Origin: Helianthus annuus
Lineage: Eukaryota; Streptophyta; Magnoliopsida; Asterales; Asteraceae
NCBI RefSeq assembly: GCF_002127325.2
Contig: NC_035440.2
Coordinates: 75,208,464 to 75,272,463 of the forward strand
DNA: 64,000 nt
Direction: 5' to 3'
In this document: piece after piece, positions 11,091 through 21,674 of the stretch
How positions within the stretch are numbered: position 1 is the stretch's first letter
How the letters are laid out: each line of letters opens with the position of its first letter
Notes under the pieces: generated by a model
Database searches by the model: none
The model's input: the letters and a program-made list of their open reading frames with translations, nothing else
What the model was told of the DNA's origin: nothing
Position numbers and translations under genes: made by a program

Positions 11091-14000
11091 ATGGATACTG
11101 AGTTCTACAACGCATTTGCAACACCGTCTGGTCCAGCCGCCGTTGTTCAAGCTATAAATATAGATTTGCAGGTTATAAAGGAGTTATCTGAGTTCACGGA
11201 TTAGGAACGGGCTATGTACAAAGCTGAGAAAATGATGATCAGTCTGTTGCAACAAGCAATCAAAGAGAACATTTTCATTTTGTTACAGCATGACAAAACT
11301 GCAAAGTCAATATGGGATGCACTTATAGTCAAATCTGAGGGTAGTGAGAATATGATCAAGAGTAAGAAGGCACTGCTTAAGAAAGAGTTCGATTTGTTCA
11401 GCAGCTTACCGGGTGAAGACACAAAGAAGTTGATTGAGAGATACTGTCACCTAGTGCGATCAATGTCAATGTTGAGTATTACAAAAGATCGTGAAGAGTG
11501 GGTAGACAAGCTTGCTGATGCACTACCGCAGAAAGAATGGGGAACGTATTTGATGATTCTGAAAAACACGGGTGTTTATGAAGACTTAACTATCTCTCAG
11601 TTTATCGAAAAGATTGAAAGTCAGGATCTGGAACAGCAGAAGATTGCTAGGATGAACAGTTCAAGTGGTCAACAGGATGTAAAGATGTATTACAAAGGCA
11701 GTGTTCCGGTTCCAGAAACTGAGAGAAGTCCGAAAATCCAAACTGCATTCAGTGCTGGAGATTCATCAGAAAAAGCTGATCAGGGTTCTATCAAAAGCAG
11801 CAGTGGATTCTCATCATTTCCGAGTGTTAATCCTAAAGAGTCAAATTCAAGTTTTCAATCTCAAAGCACAAAGACAGGAAATGGTTATGTGATTCAGTGC
11901 AACATAGCTCTAAATCTTCCAAAAGGTCAAAGTTTTTCTGAGGATACTGCTAAAGATCACATGGCTCTACTTGGTTCTGTGTTGCTTTCATATGAAGGTC
12001 TTGTAGCTGGTCGGATTGGAAATCCTATGCTCACCAAAGAGGATTACGATCAGATAGACGCCGAAGAGATGGAACTGATGGATATCAAATGGTGTCTTGC
12101 TAGTGTTCTCAGGCGTGCTGAAAAGTTTAAGACAATTACTGGGAGAAATGACTTTCTTGATGCTCATGTATCTACTTTAGGTTTTGATAAATCTAAAGTT
12201 ACTTGTTTTCGATGCAGGGAGAAAGGCCATTTCAAGCGAGAGTGCAAGGGTAGAGAAGCTAATGGTGTTCAGAATCCGTTCGGTAAAGACGACTACTACC
12301 GGAAAGCCATTTATCAACAGGTTGGTCAATCACAAGACTCACAAACAGCTCACGCTAGGAAAATTAAGGATTCGAAGAGAGCATGCTTGGTGGATTTTAA
12401 TTGGAGCAACTATATATCTCTTGATAGCAAAGCCTGTTTAGTTGATCAAGATGATGAACATTTACCTGAAGGCTTCAGCTGGGATATGTTTGTTGATGAA
12501 AAGGGTGATTTCAAAGCTTTCATTGCAAAGATTGTCAAAGAACTAGACATGTTTGCCACCTGGATGAAGTCTATTGGAGAGACAGTGAAGAGTGTGGAGG
12601 AACAGACTGTTGCATCTGACGAAAGCTCAGAAAGTGATGATGAAAGTTCTCAGAGTACAGATGTGAGTGTTCAGAATGATGTTACTTCAGAAAAAGAAGT
12701 TGTATTTGATCAAACACCGTCTGATTCTGGTGTATCAGATGTTGATTCTGAAAAATCTGTGCAGTTTGATCAATCATCAGTTGATAGCAGTAGTGATGAT
12801 GAGGAAGATAAACATATCAATATTGCTAAAACTCATTTTTCTCCTGAAAGTTTTCATTTCTATTTTGCAGATCGCATGAAGAAACTGAAGGAGAAACGAG
12901 CTACTAAAGAACAACAACAAATGAAAACTGAAGATATTGTTCAGAATGTGAAAGTTGAAAAAGTTGTTGAGGAGATTGCTGAAGCTGAGAAGACTACTGA
13001 AGCTGAGAAGGTGAAAGAAGAAGAAAAAGTGGTTGAAGTAGTGAAAACAATCGAAGTTGAAAAGATTGTTGAAGTCGTCAAGCCTTGTATGAAGTGTTTG
13101 GTAGCTTGCAAGGTATGTGCAGCAAAAGACGACATCATTGCTGAATATGAGAAGAAGAAGGAGCAGTTGCTGTTCAAACTCAGCTATGTAAAAGAATCTT
13201 ATGATGTCTTGAACAAAACAGTAACTCTTCTTCAAAAGACAAATTCAGAAAGAGAACAAGCACTTACGATGATGAATGCTGTAATGATGACAAAGCAGAA
13301 AGCCATCAACTTCTACATCGAAGAAAGTGCTAAATGGAAGCAAGAGTTGGAGACAGAAAAAATCGAAAATGAGAGAATTAGACGTTTGTTACAAAGTTAT
13401 TCTAGTTCTGATTATCTCATTGATCGTATTTACCCAACTGTTGCAGGAATGGAAGCTTTTCAAGATGAGAAGTCAAAAAAGAAGAAAGTTTGTCGTAAGA
13501 AACCGACTGTTAGCTATAACAAGTGTCCGCCTCCAATTTGGGAAGGATATTCACCTAGAAAACCAAACGAGGAGCAACTTGAAAAAGCAGTCAATATAAA
13601 GCTAAAAACCGACACAACTGATGAATTACCAGAAAACATTGATGTCACGTTCACCTCGTCTAACACTGATCATGAATCTGAGTTAATCAAAAAGGTGGTC
13701 GATCAGGTGTTGGATACTGATGAGGATGAGTGAAAGTCTGAGTCTGGAGGGTCAAATTCGTCAGTCAACAGTAAAAAATCGTCGGTCAAACGGTCTTACA
13801 GTAAAGAATTTTTGTTATCAAAAGCAAATTTGGAGGATGAAACATTTGAAGTAGCATACACTTTAAATGATTCGGACAAATTATATTCTGACAATGAATT
13901 TCCAATAAGAAGTGTTAGTTTTGACAAGATCAAAAAGGTTTTCAAAATGACAGAAATTAATATTTCTGAAATAAAAGATTTAAATGTTACTGAAAACCCT

Positions 14001-14871
14001 AAAAAGTACACTTCAAGAGTTCAACAACGATTAAACAAGAAAAAAGGTTACAATTCTGGTCCAGGTTCTCAAAAGAAACCAAACCAGAATCGTAGCTACA
14101 AAAGGAAAGGTTTAGGCTTTATTCCACCAGAAAATCATAAAAATATGAAAAACTCTAAAACAAAAACTGAATTTGTTTCAGGAGGAAGTTCAGAAGACGA
14201 ATAGAAGAAACCGTTCTGGAGACAGTCAAACCAGGAGTTTCTTGCTGTAAAGAAAAAGAATGGAACTGAAGCGTCATATCCAAAAGAAACTCGTACCTGT
14301 TACAGATGCAATGAAGTTGGTTATATTGCATGGAATTGTCAGAAAAACGCCAAAACAAAACAGGGAGTTTCTCAGAAGTTGAAAGAAAAGGTTGTTGATG
14401 TTGAACCACCAACCGAAAAACTTAAAGTTTTTGAAAACTCAATTTATGAGGTCGGTAAGTGTTCTAAACAGAATGTTATCAAACAGAAAGCTGAGAACAA
14501 CCAAGTATGGGTTGTTAAAAAGGTTAGTGAGAAAGTCGGCGATGAATCTGGTTCCACAAAGCCAGAAGAGCCACAAGGTGAGATGAAGATTTCAGTGAAT
14601 AATGATGATTTTCCATCTGAAATTTGAAGAAGTTAAAAAGAAAATTGGAAATGTTGAAATCTCGAATCAGTTTTACAACGTGAAAACTAAGTTTGATGTC
14701 GAGAAAACTTTTAATGGAAGTGTAAAGAAAATTTTTGGGAAAATGTTGAATGGGAAAGCTAAGGGGGTTAAAGATTTTTATGCTACTAAAAAGGCAACAT
14801 ACAACCCCACGGTGCAAGAATTGAAAGCCATCAAGTCTAAGAAGACTTGGATGGAAATTTGTTTCCCATGA
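11091..14871 (+). pseudogene. CopC large gag-like protein, broken
   Basis: Begins MDTEFYNAFATP, paralogous to MDSEFYNAF of CopD. About 55 codons present in CopD near the N-terminus are missing here. Regions: copia gag (UBN2-type) with KKEFDLFSSLPGE; first CCHC knuckle CFRCREKGHFKREC at about residue 372; an acidic Ser-rich stretch; Val/Glu/Lys heptad-like repeats and a predicted coiled coil; a Lys-rich segment; then a second knuckle CYRCNEVGYIAWNC at about residue 1070, in which the expected His is Tyr. Stops at 11202-11204, 13731-13733 and 14202-14204 are in frame, and a frame shift lies near 14600-14640. No pol follows. Confidence 0.85.
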
Positions 14872-14885
14872 AGTCTTAGGACTAC

Positions 14886-15039
14886 GCCGGAGATCCCAAG
14901 TTTATATCGTGGATCAGGAATCGGCATCATTCATGTTTTTGATGGTTTTGTATGAAAATCTTTGATAATGTTTGAATGTTTACAGGTTGTAGGACTACGC
15001 CGGAGCTTCCAGATTGGTAAGTGTGAAGCAGGAATCGGC
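14886..15039 (+). other. Two conserved hairpins after CopC gag
   Basis: Hairpin 1 (14886-14925) has outer stem GCCG/CGGC and inner stem GATCC/GGATC. Hairpin 2 (14999-15039) has the same outer stem and inner stem GCTTC/GAAGC. The 3' internal loop AGGAAT is constant. CopD has both (53092-53132, 53204-53244) and CopE has one (28788-28828). The two inner stems differ by paired substitutions, which points to RNA folding. Confidence 0.7.
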
Positions 15040-15079
15040 ATCTTGATTGGTAACATGATACATGTAGACGTAACATTCC

Positions 15080-15162
15080 TACAAGTGGTATTGGTTTGCC
15101 ATACCTACAAGTGGTATTGTTTGTGATCTTACAAGTAGTCATTTTTTACAAGTGGTACAGAG
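15080..15162 (+). repeat. PBS-like repeats in CopC
   Basis: TACAAGTGGTAT or close variants occur four times (about 15080, 15106, 15130, 15147). The last continues CAGAGG, so it resembles the LTR end plus PBS (TACAAGTGGTATCAGAG) of the same element. Confidence 0.6.
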
Positions 15163-15368
15163 GTTTCTGAACTGTGAATGGTAAATCAGGGACATTAAGT
15201 TGTACTTGATTTACTAAATATGGTTAAAATAGACAAGATGATGAACCACATCCCCGAATATGATGCTAACTTACAAGTGATAAAAACAAATTCATTTTCC
15301 GGAAAAATCATTTTGATTAAAACAAACTTAAGTGTTTTGAAATCTAAATGAGAAAATGGTTTGTTGAT

Positions 15369-17057
15369 AGGGGGAGTTCTGATTGTTTATGCATAGTGAA
15401 TGACGATTTGAGGCGATTTTATATCAGTTGTCATGTTTCTGTACAGTTTGTTTTACGTTTCATGTTTTCAAGTAGGTCAAGTGTCCAGTTATTTTCAAAT
15501 TTCCTTTGAAATGTGTTTGCATTTTAGGGGGAGTAGAAAATTTCAGAAAATCCAAAAACATTAGAAAAATTTGAAAAAGACAAAAACATGATAAAATCAA
15601 AATTGAGTTTTGTTGTGAAAAGAGGAAATGATAGTACATCAGTAGACTGTCATAACATGCTAAAGAATTGTAAAGATAAATCGTGATAAACAATCTTACT
15701 GCGGATATGTCAGTAGGTTTTACACACTTAGTAAACTGTGACAAGATATAAACTAAATTTCAAACTTGCTTGTTATGTGGGTTAACACAAATTTGGATAT
15801 ATAGGTAACCCCTGAAATCTTGTTTGAAAGGTCCCTTATTCTGAGATACTAGGTCTTTATACTCAGTGATATCTGGGGTATTATCCCGGGAATTCTGCTG
15901 TATGGAAGTACTGACCTAGTCCCCGGATAATGCTTTCCGCAAATGCTTGAGACATAGCATCGCCCTCAGCAAGCTGGTGAAACAATAAAATTGATAGTCA
16001 CTGCTGTGGAAATCAAAAAGATCCTCTAAAGGGGACACACAAAAAGTCGAAGCCGTCATCTCTCTGCGTATACGGAAGTATCGACCTGAGCTCTCACGGC
16101 CCTCGCATCTAACCCCTTTACAGATATCATCTGTGGTTTACTCACCTGTAAGACTGAATATTGGGATCTGGATACGGGAGTATATTCAAGTAGTGGGACA
16201 CACGGATAAGTTATTATCTAAGACATTAATATCGTATCTCGGATCAGTTGAAATTTGTGTGAAAATTTAAATGGACCAGTATATTGACAATCTAGGTGAA
16301 TTGTTTAGAACTTAAAATGAAATGAAGCTTAACGGTGTTGGTGACCTGTCTCAAAAACTGATATGATCCTCTTACACGAACTCACAAAAATAGTGTCTGT
16401 AAATATTTCTTTATTGCATTACATGTTTCTTTATTCCAAAATCCAAAAAGATTTTCAGTGTGTTTTAGCATAAAGTTTAAAAAATCCAAAATGATTTTTG
16501 ACAACTGATATTGGAAAGTTGATTTTCAATATTCTGAGTGCTAAACATGATGAGTATATTTGAGGGGGAGTGTATGTTTGGAATTAAATGTTTTCATAAT
16601 CTAACCTTTCAAGTGGTTCATCAAAATCTGTGTTTGTTTTGAAGAAGAGTCTGAATTAGTGCAAGTTTATATGTTTGTAATATGTATGTGAGAGAAATTT
16701 ACTTTGAGGTAGAGCTTTTGCAGGATAAAGATGAGCCAGGTTATTTGTTCTTGAGATCCGAGCTAGATGAGAGCCAGGTTCCGATACCTGAGGACTCTGA
16801 TTGGAGGTAGCCAGGCAATGATCTTGAGACATGAAGAGTCAGACTGATTGATATTGAGAAGATGTAAGATGGAAAGCCAGACAACGATCCTGTATCAGAT
16901 ATTACTGAAGAACAAAGGAATGCCAGCAAATAAAGAGGGGGAGTCTGAAGATAGAGAGAGAGAGAGAAAAGCCCAGAGACTGATCAAGATTGAAGATATG
17001 AAGACACAACTTTGTCGTGACTCGATGGACGACTCCGTCAACATCTGAGGGGGAGTC
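15369..17057 (+). other. Repeated PPT-like GGGGGAGT boxes in CopC
   Basis: GGGGGAGT occurs near 15369, 15527, 16563, 16935 and 17050. Only the last one abuts the LTR and is the expected 3' polypurine tract. CopD shows a similar series. Confidence 0.65.
15523..16377 (+). other. Conserved 3' non-coding module of CopC (core 15793-16204)
   Basis: Starts at TTTAGGGGGAGTAG and runs to the GATATGATCC block. Without an ORF, it matches CopE 32161-33030 and CopD 53661-54510 almost base for base in the core. Predicted pairings: ACTAGGTC (15848-15855) with GACCTAGT (15913-15920); 15879-15890 with 15921-15932; a short hairpin between them; ACAGAT/ATCTGT near 16125; and TGAATAT/ATATTCA near 16155-16188. 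The first two stems cross, as in a pseudoknot. Function unknown; packaging, dimerisation or 3'-end control are possibilities. Confidence 0.75.
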
Positions 17058-17486
17058 TGTTGGTGCACTGCATCTGTCGACTTCGTCTTGGATCGAGTCA
17101 TTCATTGTATTGTATAGATTAGGGCGCGTTTTATGAGAAAACTGGAAAGTATATGTGGTTAGGAAGATAGTTTCGCTTTTATGGCCCTAGGATATAGTTT
17201 CGCTTATTTGGTCAAGAATAGTTCCGCTCATATGGACATGTCCATATGAGCGAAACCTTCATGTCTATATATAGTGAATCATTTGAGCGAAACTATAAGC
17301 ATGATCTTGTATTCCACGCCGAAGTGCTGCCGGTGTGAAGAACTGTGTGTAATCGTGTGATAATCAATACAATCAGCAGTTTTAGTGAAGATTCAGCTGT
17401 CTCTACCTACATTTCTTGTAATTCCGCACCTGAAACGTAGTTGAACGCCTCTGAACGACTCAATCGGGTCAGAACACGATCCTACA
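17058..17486 (+). repeat. CopC 3' LTR with palindrome and TATA box
   Basis: 429 bp. A 36-bp palindrome at 17221-17256 is centred on GGACATGTCC with outer GTTCCGCTC / GAGCGAAAC (one mismatched pair). A TATA box TATATATAG lies at 17266-17274, ten bases downstream. The LTR ends CCTACA and is followed by GATTA. Confidence 0.92.
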
Positions 17487-20400
17487 GATTAGCTCCACTA
17501 GTGAAGGGTTTGGTTACTGCAGCTAACCTCAACAACTTACCTCAGATTGTTCGTTTGGCTCACAAGATCACCGATCAGGAGGTGGAAAGTGGTTCGCTAC
17601 CACCGCGCGTTTCTGCCACTACTGCTGCTGCAACCACAACTACTACGCCCGCTACTGATAGCAAGCGGAAATGGAATGATGTAGACAAGGTGACGAACTC
17701 GAATCAGTCACAGAAGCGACCAGACAATAATAGCAATCGCAGCTTCAGTCAGTCCTCTGTTAATCAAAGCCAGGGCAACAGTTCGGGTCAAGGTTCTTAC
17801 GCGGGGAAACTACCAAAGTGCAATAAGTGCAACTATCACCATCGGGGTCAGTGTACCCGAGTATGTCACAGGTGCAACAAAGTGGGGCATATGGCCAGGG
17901 ATTGTAGGGTTTCACTTCCGAATCAGCAGCAGCACACCCCACAGCAGCAACAGTCACAACAGCAGGATAGGCAACAACCCCAGCAAAACCGTGGAAATCG
18001 TAAGGGATGTTTTCAATGTGAGCCGAGGGTCACAACAGGCGGGACTGCCCTCTGCTAAATCAGAATGTTGGTGGTAACAACAATGAGAACAACAACAATG
18101 GAAACAACAACAATGGGGGCAATGGTGGAAATGGTGCGCATGGAAGAGTGTTCACTATTGGGGCTGGGGAAGCTCGTAACGATGGCAATGTTGTGACTGG
18201 TACGTTTTTTGTGAACAATTTGATTGCTTCTGTTTTATTCGACTCTGGTGTCGATTGGAGTTATGTGTCTTTGGAGTTCAGTCGTCAGTTAGGGTTGACT
18301 CCCACACCCCTTGTAAATAAGCATGTAGTAGAACTAGCTGATGGTAAATCAATAGAAGCTTCTCATGTTCTGTTTAGTTGTAAACTTGATCACATGGGTC
18401 AAGTGTTTGACATTGACCTACACCCTGTTACTCTTGGAAGTTTTGATGTGGTCGTTGGCATGGATTGGTTGTCGAAGCATCAGGCGGAAATTCTCTGTAA
18501 GGAGAAAATCATGCGTATCCCTCTCCCCAGTGGGGAATCCTTGTCAGTACAGGGGCATCGCAGTGGTGCTATGGTTGGCATCATCTCAGTCATGAAAGCC
18601 CAGAAGTGTCTACGAAAGGGCTACCCTGCTATTCTAGCTCTTGTCACCGATTCACAACCCGAAGAAAGGAAGATCGAGGATCTTCCAATTGTTCGTGAGT
18701 TTCCTGACGTGTTTCCTGAAGAGTTACCTGGTTTACCTCCACATCGTCAGGTGGAATTTCAGATTGACCTTATGCCAGGAGCAGCTCCGATTACCCGTGC
18801 TCCTTATCGTCTTGCACCAGGAGAATTGCAAGAGCTATCGAATCAACTTCAAGAACTGTTGGATAGAGGTTTTATCCGACCCAGTTCTTCACCTTAGGGA
18901 GCCCCGGTTTTGTTTGTAAAGAAGAAGGATGGATCTTTTCGTATGTGTATTGATTATAGAGAGCTCAACAAGGTGATAGTCAAGAACCGCTACCCATTAC
19001 CACGTATTGACGACTTATTTAATCAATTGAAAGGGTCAAGTTTTTACTCGAAGATCGATTTAAGGTCGGGCTATCATCAGGTGAGAGTCCGAGAGGAGGA
19101 TGTTCCTAAAACGGCTTTTAGAACGCGATATGGGCATTATGAGTTCTTGGTTATGCCGTTCGGTCTAACAAACGCACAGGCAGTCTTCATAGATCTTATG
19201 AACCGGGTGTGCAAGCCGTATCTCGATGACTTCGTTATAGTGTTTATCGACGACATTCTGATCTACTCAAAGAGCAAGGAGGATCACGAGCGGCACTTAC
19301 GTCTTATCTTGGAGCTCCTGAGGAAGGAGCAACTCTACGCGAAGCTTTCTAAGTGTGACTTCTGGATTCAAGAGGTACACTTCCTTGGCCATATTGTGAA
19401 TGAATCGGGGATACACGTGGATCCTGCCAAGATTGATGCTATTAGGAATTGGGCGGCACCAAAGAATCCTACGGAGGTGTGACAATTTCTTGGTCTCGCT
19501 GGGTATTATCGAAGATTTATCAAGGATTTCTCGATGATCGCCCAACCTCTCACCTCGTTGACACAGAAAGGCGTAGTATACTTGTGGGGAACGAAGCAAG
19601 AAGATGCTTTCCAGTTGTTAAAACAGAAACTCTGCAGTGCACCGATTTTGTCTCTACCTTATGGTACCGAGGATTTTGTGGTTTACTGTGATGCTTCTAT
19701 TCAGGAACTTGGTTGCGTGCTGATGCAACGAAACAATGTGATTGCTTATGCTTCTCGACAACTGAAGGTTCATGAGAAGAATTACACGACTCACGACTTG
19801 GAGTTGGGGGCTGTGGTTTTCGCGTTGAAGATCTGGAGGCATTACCTGTACGGTACTAAATGCACTATTTATATCGACCACAGGAGTCTTCAGCATATTT
19901 TTGACCAGAAGGATTTGAATATGCGACAGCATCGCTGGGTAGAACTCTTGAATGACTACGATTGCCCCATCAAGTATCACCCCGGTAAAGCTAACGTTGT
20001 AGCTGATGCCCTTAGCCGAAAGGAATCGAAACCGAAACATGTGCGAGCCTTACAGCTTACCATTCATTCAAACCTTCCTAATCAGATTCGTTCGGCTCAG
20101 ACTGAAGCATTGAAGGAAGAAAACATTGAAGCTGAGTATTTACGAGGCATGGAGAAACAACTTGAGAATAGATCAGATGGCATTTACTACTTTATGGAAC
20201 GGATATGGATTCCGTTGTTTGGCAACCTTAGAGACCTTGTGATGGACGAAGCGCACAAGGCTCGATACTCAGTTCACCCAAGTTCGGATAAGATGTATCA
20301 GGACCTTAAAGTCTTGTACTGGTGGCCGAAGATGAAAGCTCAGTACGTTAGTAAGTGTTTGACTTGTGCCAAAGTCAAGGTGGAGTATCAGAAACCCTCA

Positions 20401-21606
20401 GGCTTGGTACAACAACCAGAAATACCCATGTGGAAATGGGAGCAGATTGCTATGGATTTCGTCACTGTTTTACCAACAACTCAAAACGGGAATGATACCA
20501 TCTGGGTGGTCGTTGATTGTCTCACGAAATATGCGCACTTCCTTGCGATCAAGGAAACGGATAAGTTCTCTCAACTCGCTGTTGTGTATCTAAAAGAAGT
20601 GGTTTCTAGGCATGGTGTGCCAACCTCTATTATCTCAGACCACGATCCGTGCTTCATATCTGAATTATGGCAGTCAATGCACAAATCATTTGGCTCACGT
20701 CTTGACATAAGCACTGCGTATCACCCACAGACGGATGGTCAGAGTGAGCGAACCATCCAAACGCTTGAGGACATGCTGCGAGCATGTGTGATTGATTTTG
20801 TTAAGGGCTGGGAGAAACATTTGCCGCTGATCGAGTTCTCCTACAACAACAGTTACCACACCAGCATTCAGGCAGCTCCATTCGAAGCGTTGTACGGACG
20901 GAAATGTCGTTCACCTCTCTGTTGGGCTGAGGTGGGTGACAACCAGGTTACAGGCCCGGAACTTGTACTTGAAACCTCTGAGAAAAATGTTCAGATCAGA
21001 AATCGTATGGCGACAGCGCGTGATCGTCAGAAAAGCTACGCTGATAAGCGTAGAAAACCTTTGGAGTTCGCAGTTAATGATCGTGTTATGTTGAAGGTCT
21101 CACCCTGGAAGGGTGTGGTGCGCTTTGGGAAGCGCGAGAAGCTTAATCCACGCAATGTCAGGCCATTCAAAGTTTTGGAGCGTATTGGTAAAGTGGCCTA
21201 CAAGCTCGAGTTACCTGCTGAGTTGGGTAACGTCCACGATGTTTTCCATGTGTCACAACTAAAGAAGTGTTTGTCTGATGAAATACTTGTGGTACCGTTT
21301 CAAGAGCTGAACATCGACGACAAGTTGCAATTTGTCGAGGAACCAATCAAAATTATGGACCGGGAGGTCAAGGTCCATAAGCACAGCCGTATTCTGATCG
21401 TGAGAGTTCGTTGGAACTCAAAACGTGGACCGGAGTTCACATGGGAACGCGAGGATCAGATGAAGCTCAAGTATCCACATTTATTCCCAAATGACAAGTC
21501 CAAGTCTTGCAGATCTAAGCCTGGCACAACTGGTGAATTTCGGGATGAAATTCCCTTTCAAGTTGGGGATGATGTGGTACCCGCGGAAAATCCACAGTCA
21601 TCCTGA
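17487..21606 (+). pseudogene. GypF gag (C-terminal part)-pol, broken
   Basis: Starts inside gag (LAPLVKGLVTAANL). Order: CCHC knuckle (CHRCNKVGHMARDC), a second knuckle disrupted by a one-base loss near 18018, Asn-rich linker, protease with altered active-site surroundings (LFDSGVDWSYVS, usually DSGA(D)TS), RT (FIDDILIYS), RNase H, integrase (zinc finger about four residues shorter than in GypA; MDFVT, SDHDPCF, GQSER), and a degenerate chromodomain ending KLKYPHLF. Stops: TAG 18895-18897 at a Trp position and TGA 19480-19482 at an Arg position (CGA to TGA). The RNase H to chromodomain part is still open over 690 codons. Confidence 0.9.
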
Positions 21607-21674
21607 GTTAACATCTTGCGGTTTTGGATTACTTGTCAAATTTCAGGACGAAATTTCTTTCAAGTTGGGGATGA

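Larger units (their letters stand above)
10447..17486 (+). mobile_element. CopC: non-autonomous SIRE-like copia element, gag only, truncated 5' LTR
   Basis: Right LTR is 17058-17486 (429 bp, TGTTGGTGC to CCTACA), preceded by GAGGGGGAGTC. Only the last 56 bp of the left LTR survive (10447-10502), directly followed by an initiator tRNA-Met primer site. Between them are a motif-array leader, a gag-like ORF with two CCHC knuckles, and about 2.2 kb of non-coding 3' sequence shared with CopD. Protease, integrase, RT and RNase H are absent. The right flank is the gag of GypF, while the left flank is unrelated, so a deletion removed the GypF 5' half and most of the CopC left LTR. Confidence 0.85.

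Noticed and set aside
12777..13235. Phe/Leu-rich minus-strand reading frame of 152 codons
   Set aside because: Antisense shadow of the Glu/Lys-rich segment of CopC gag; no independent support.
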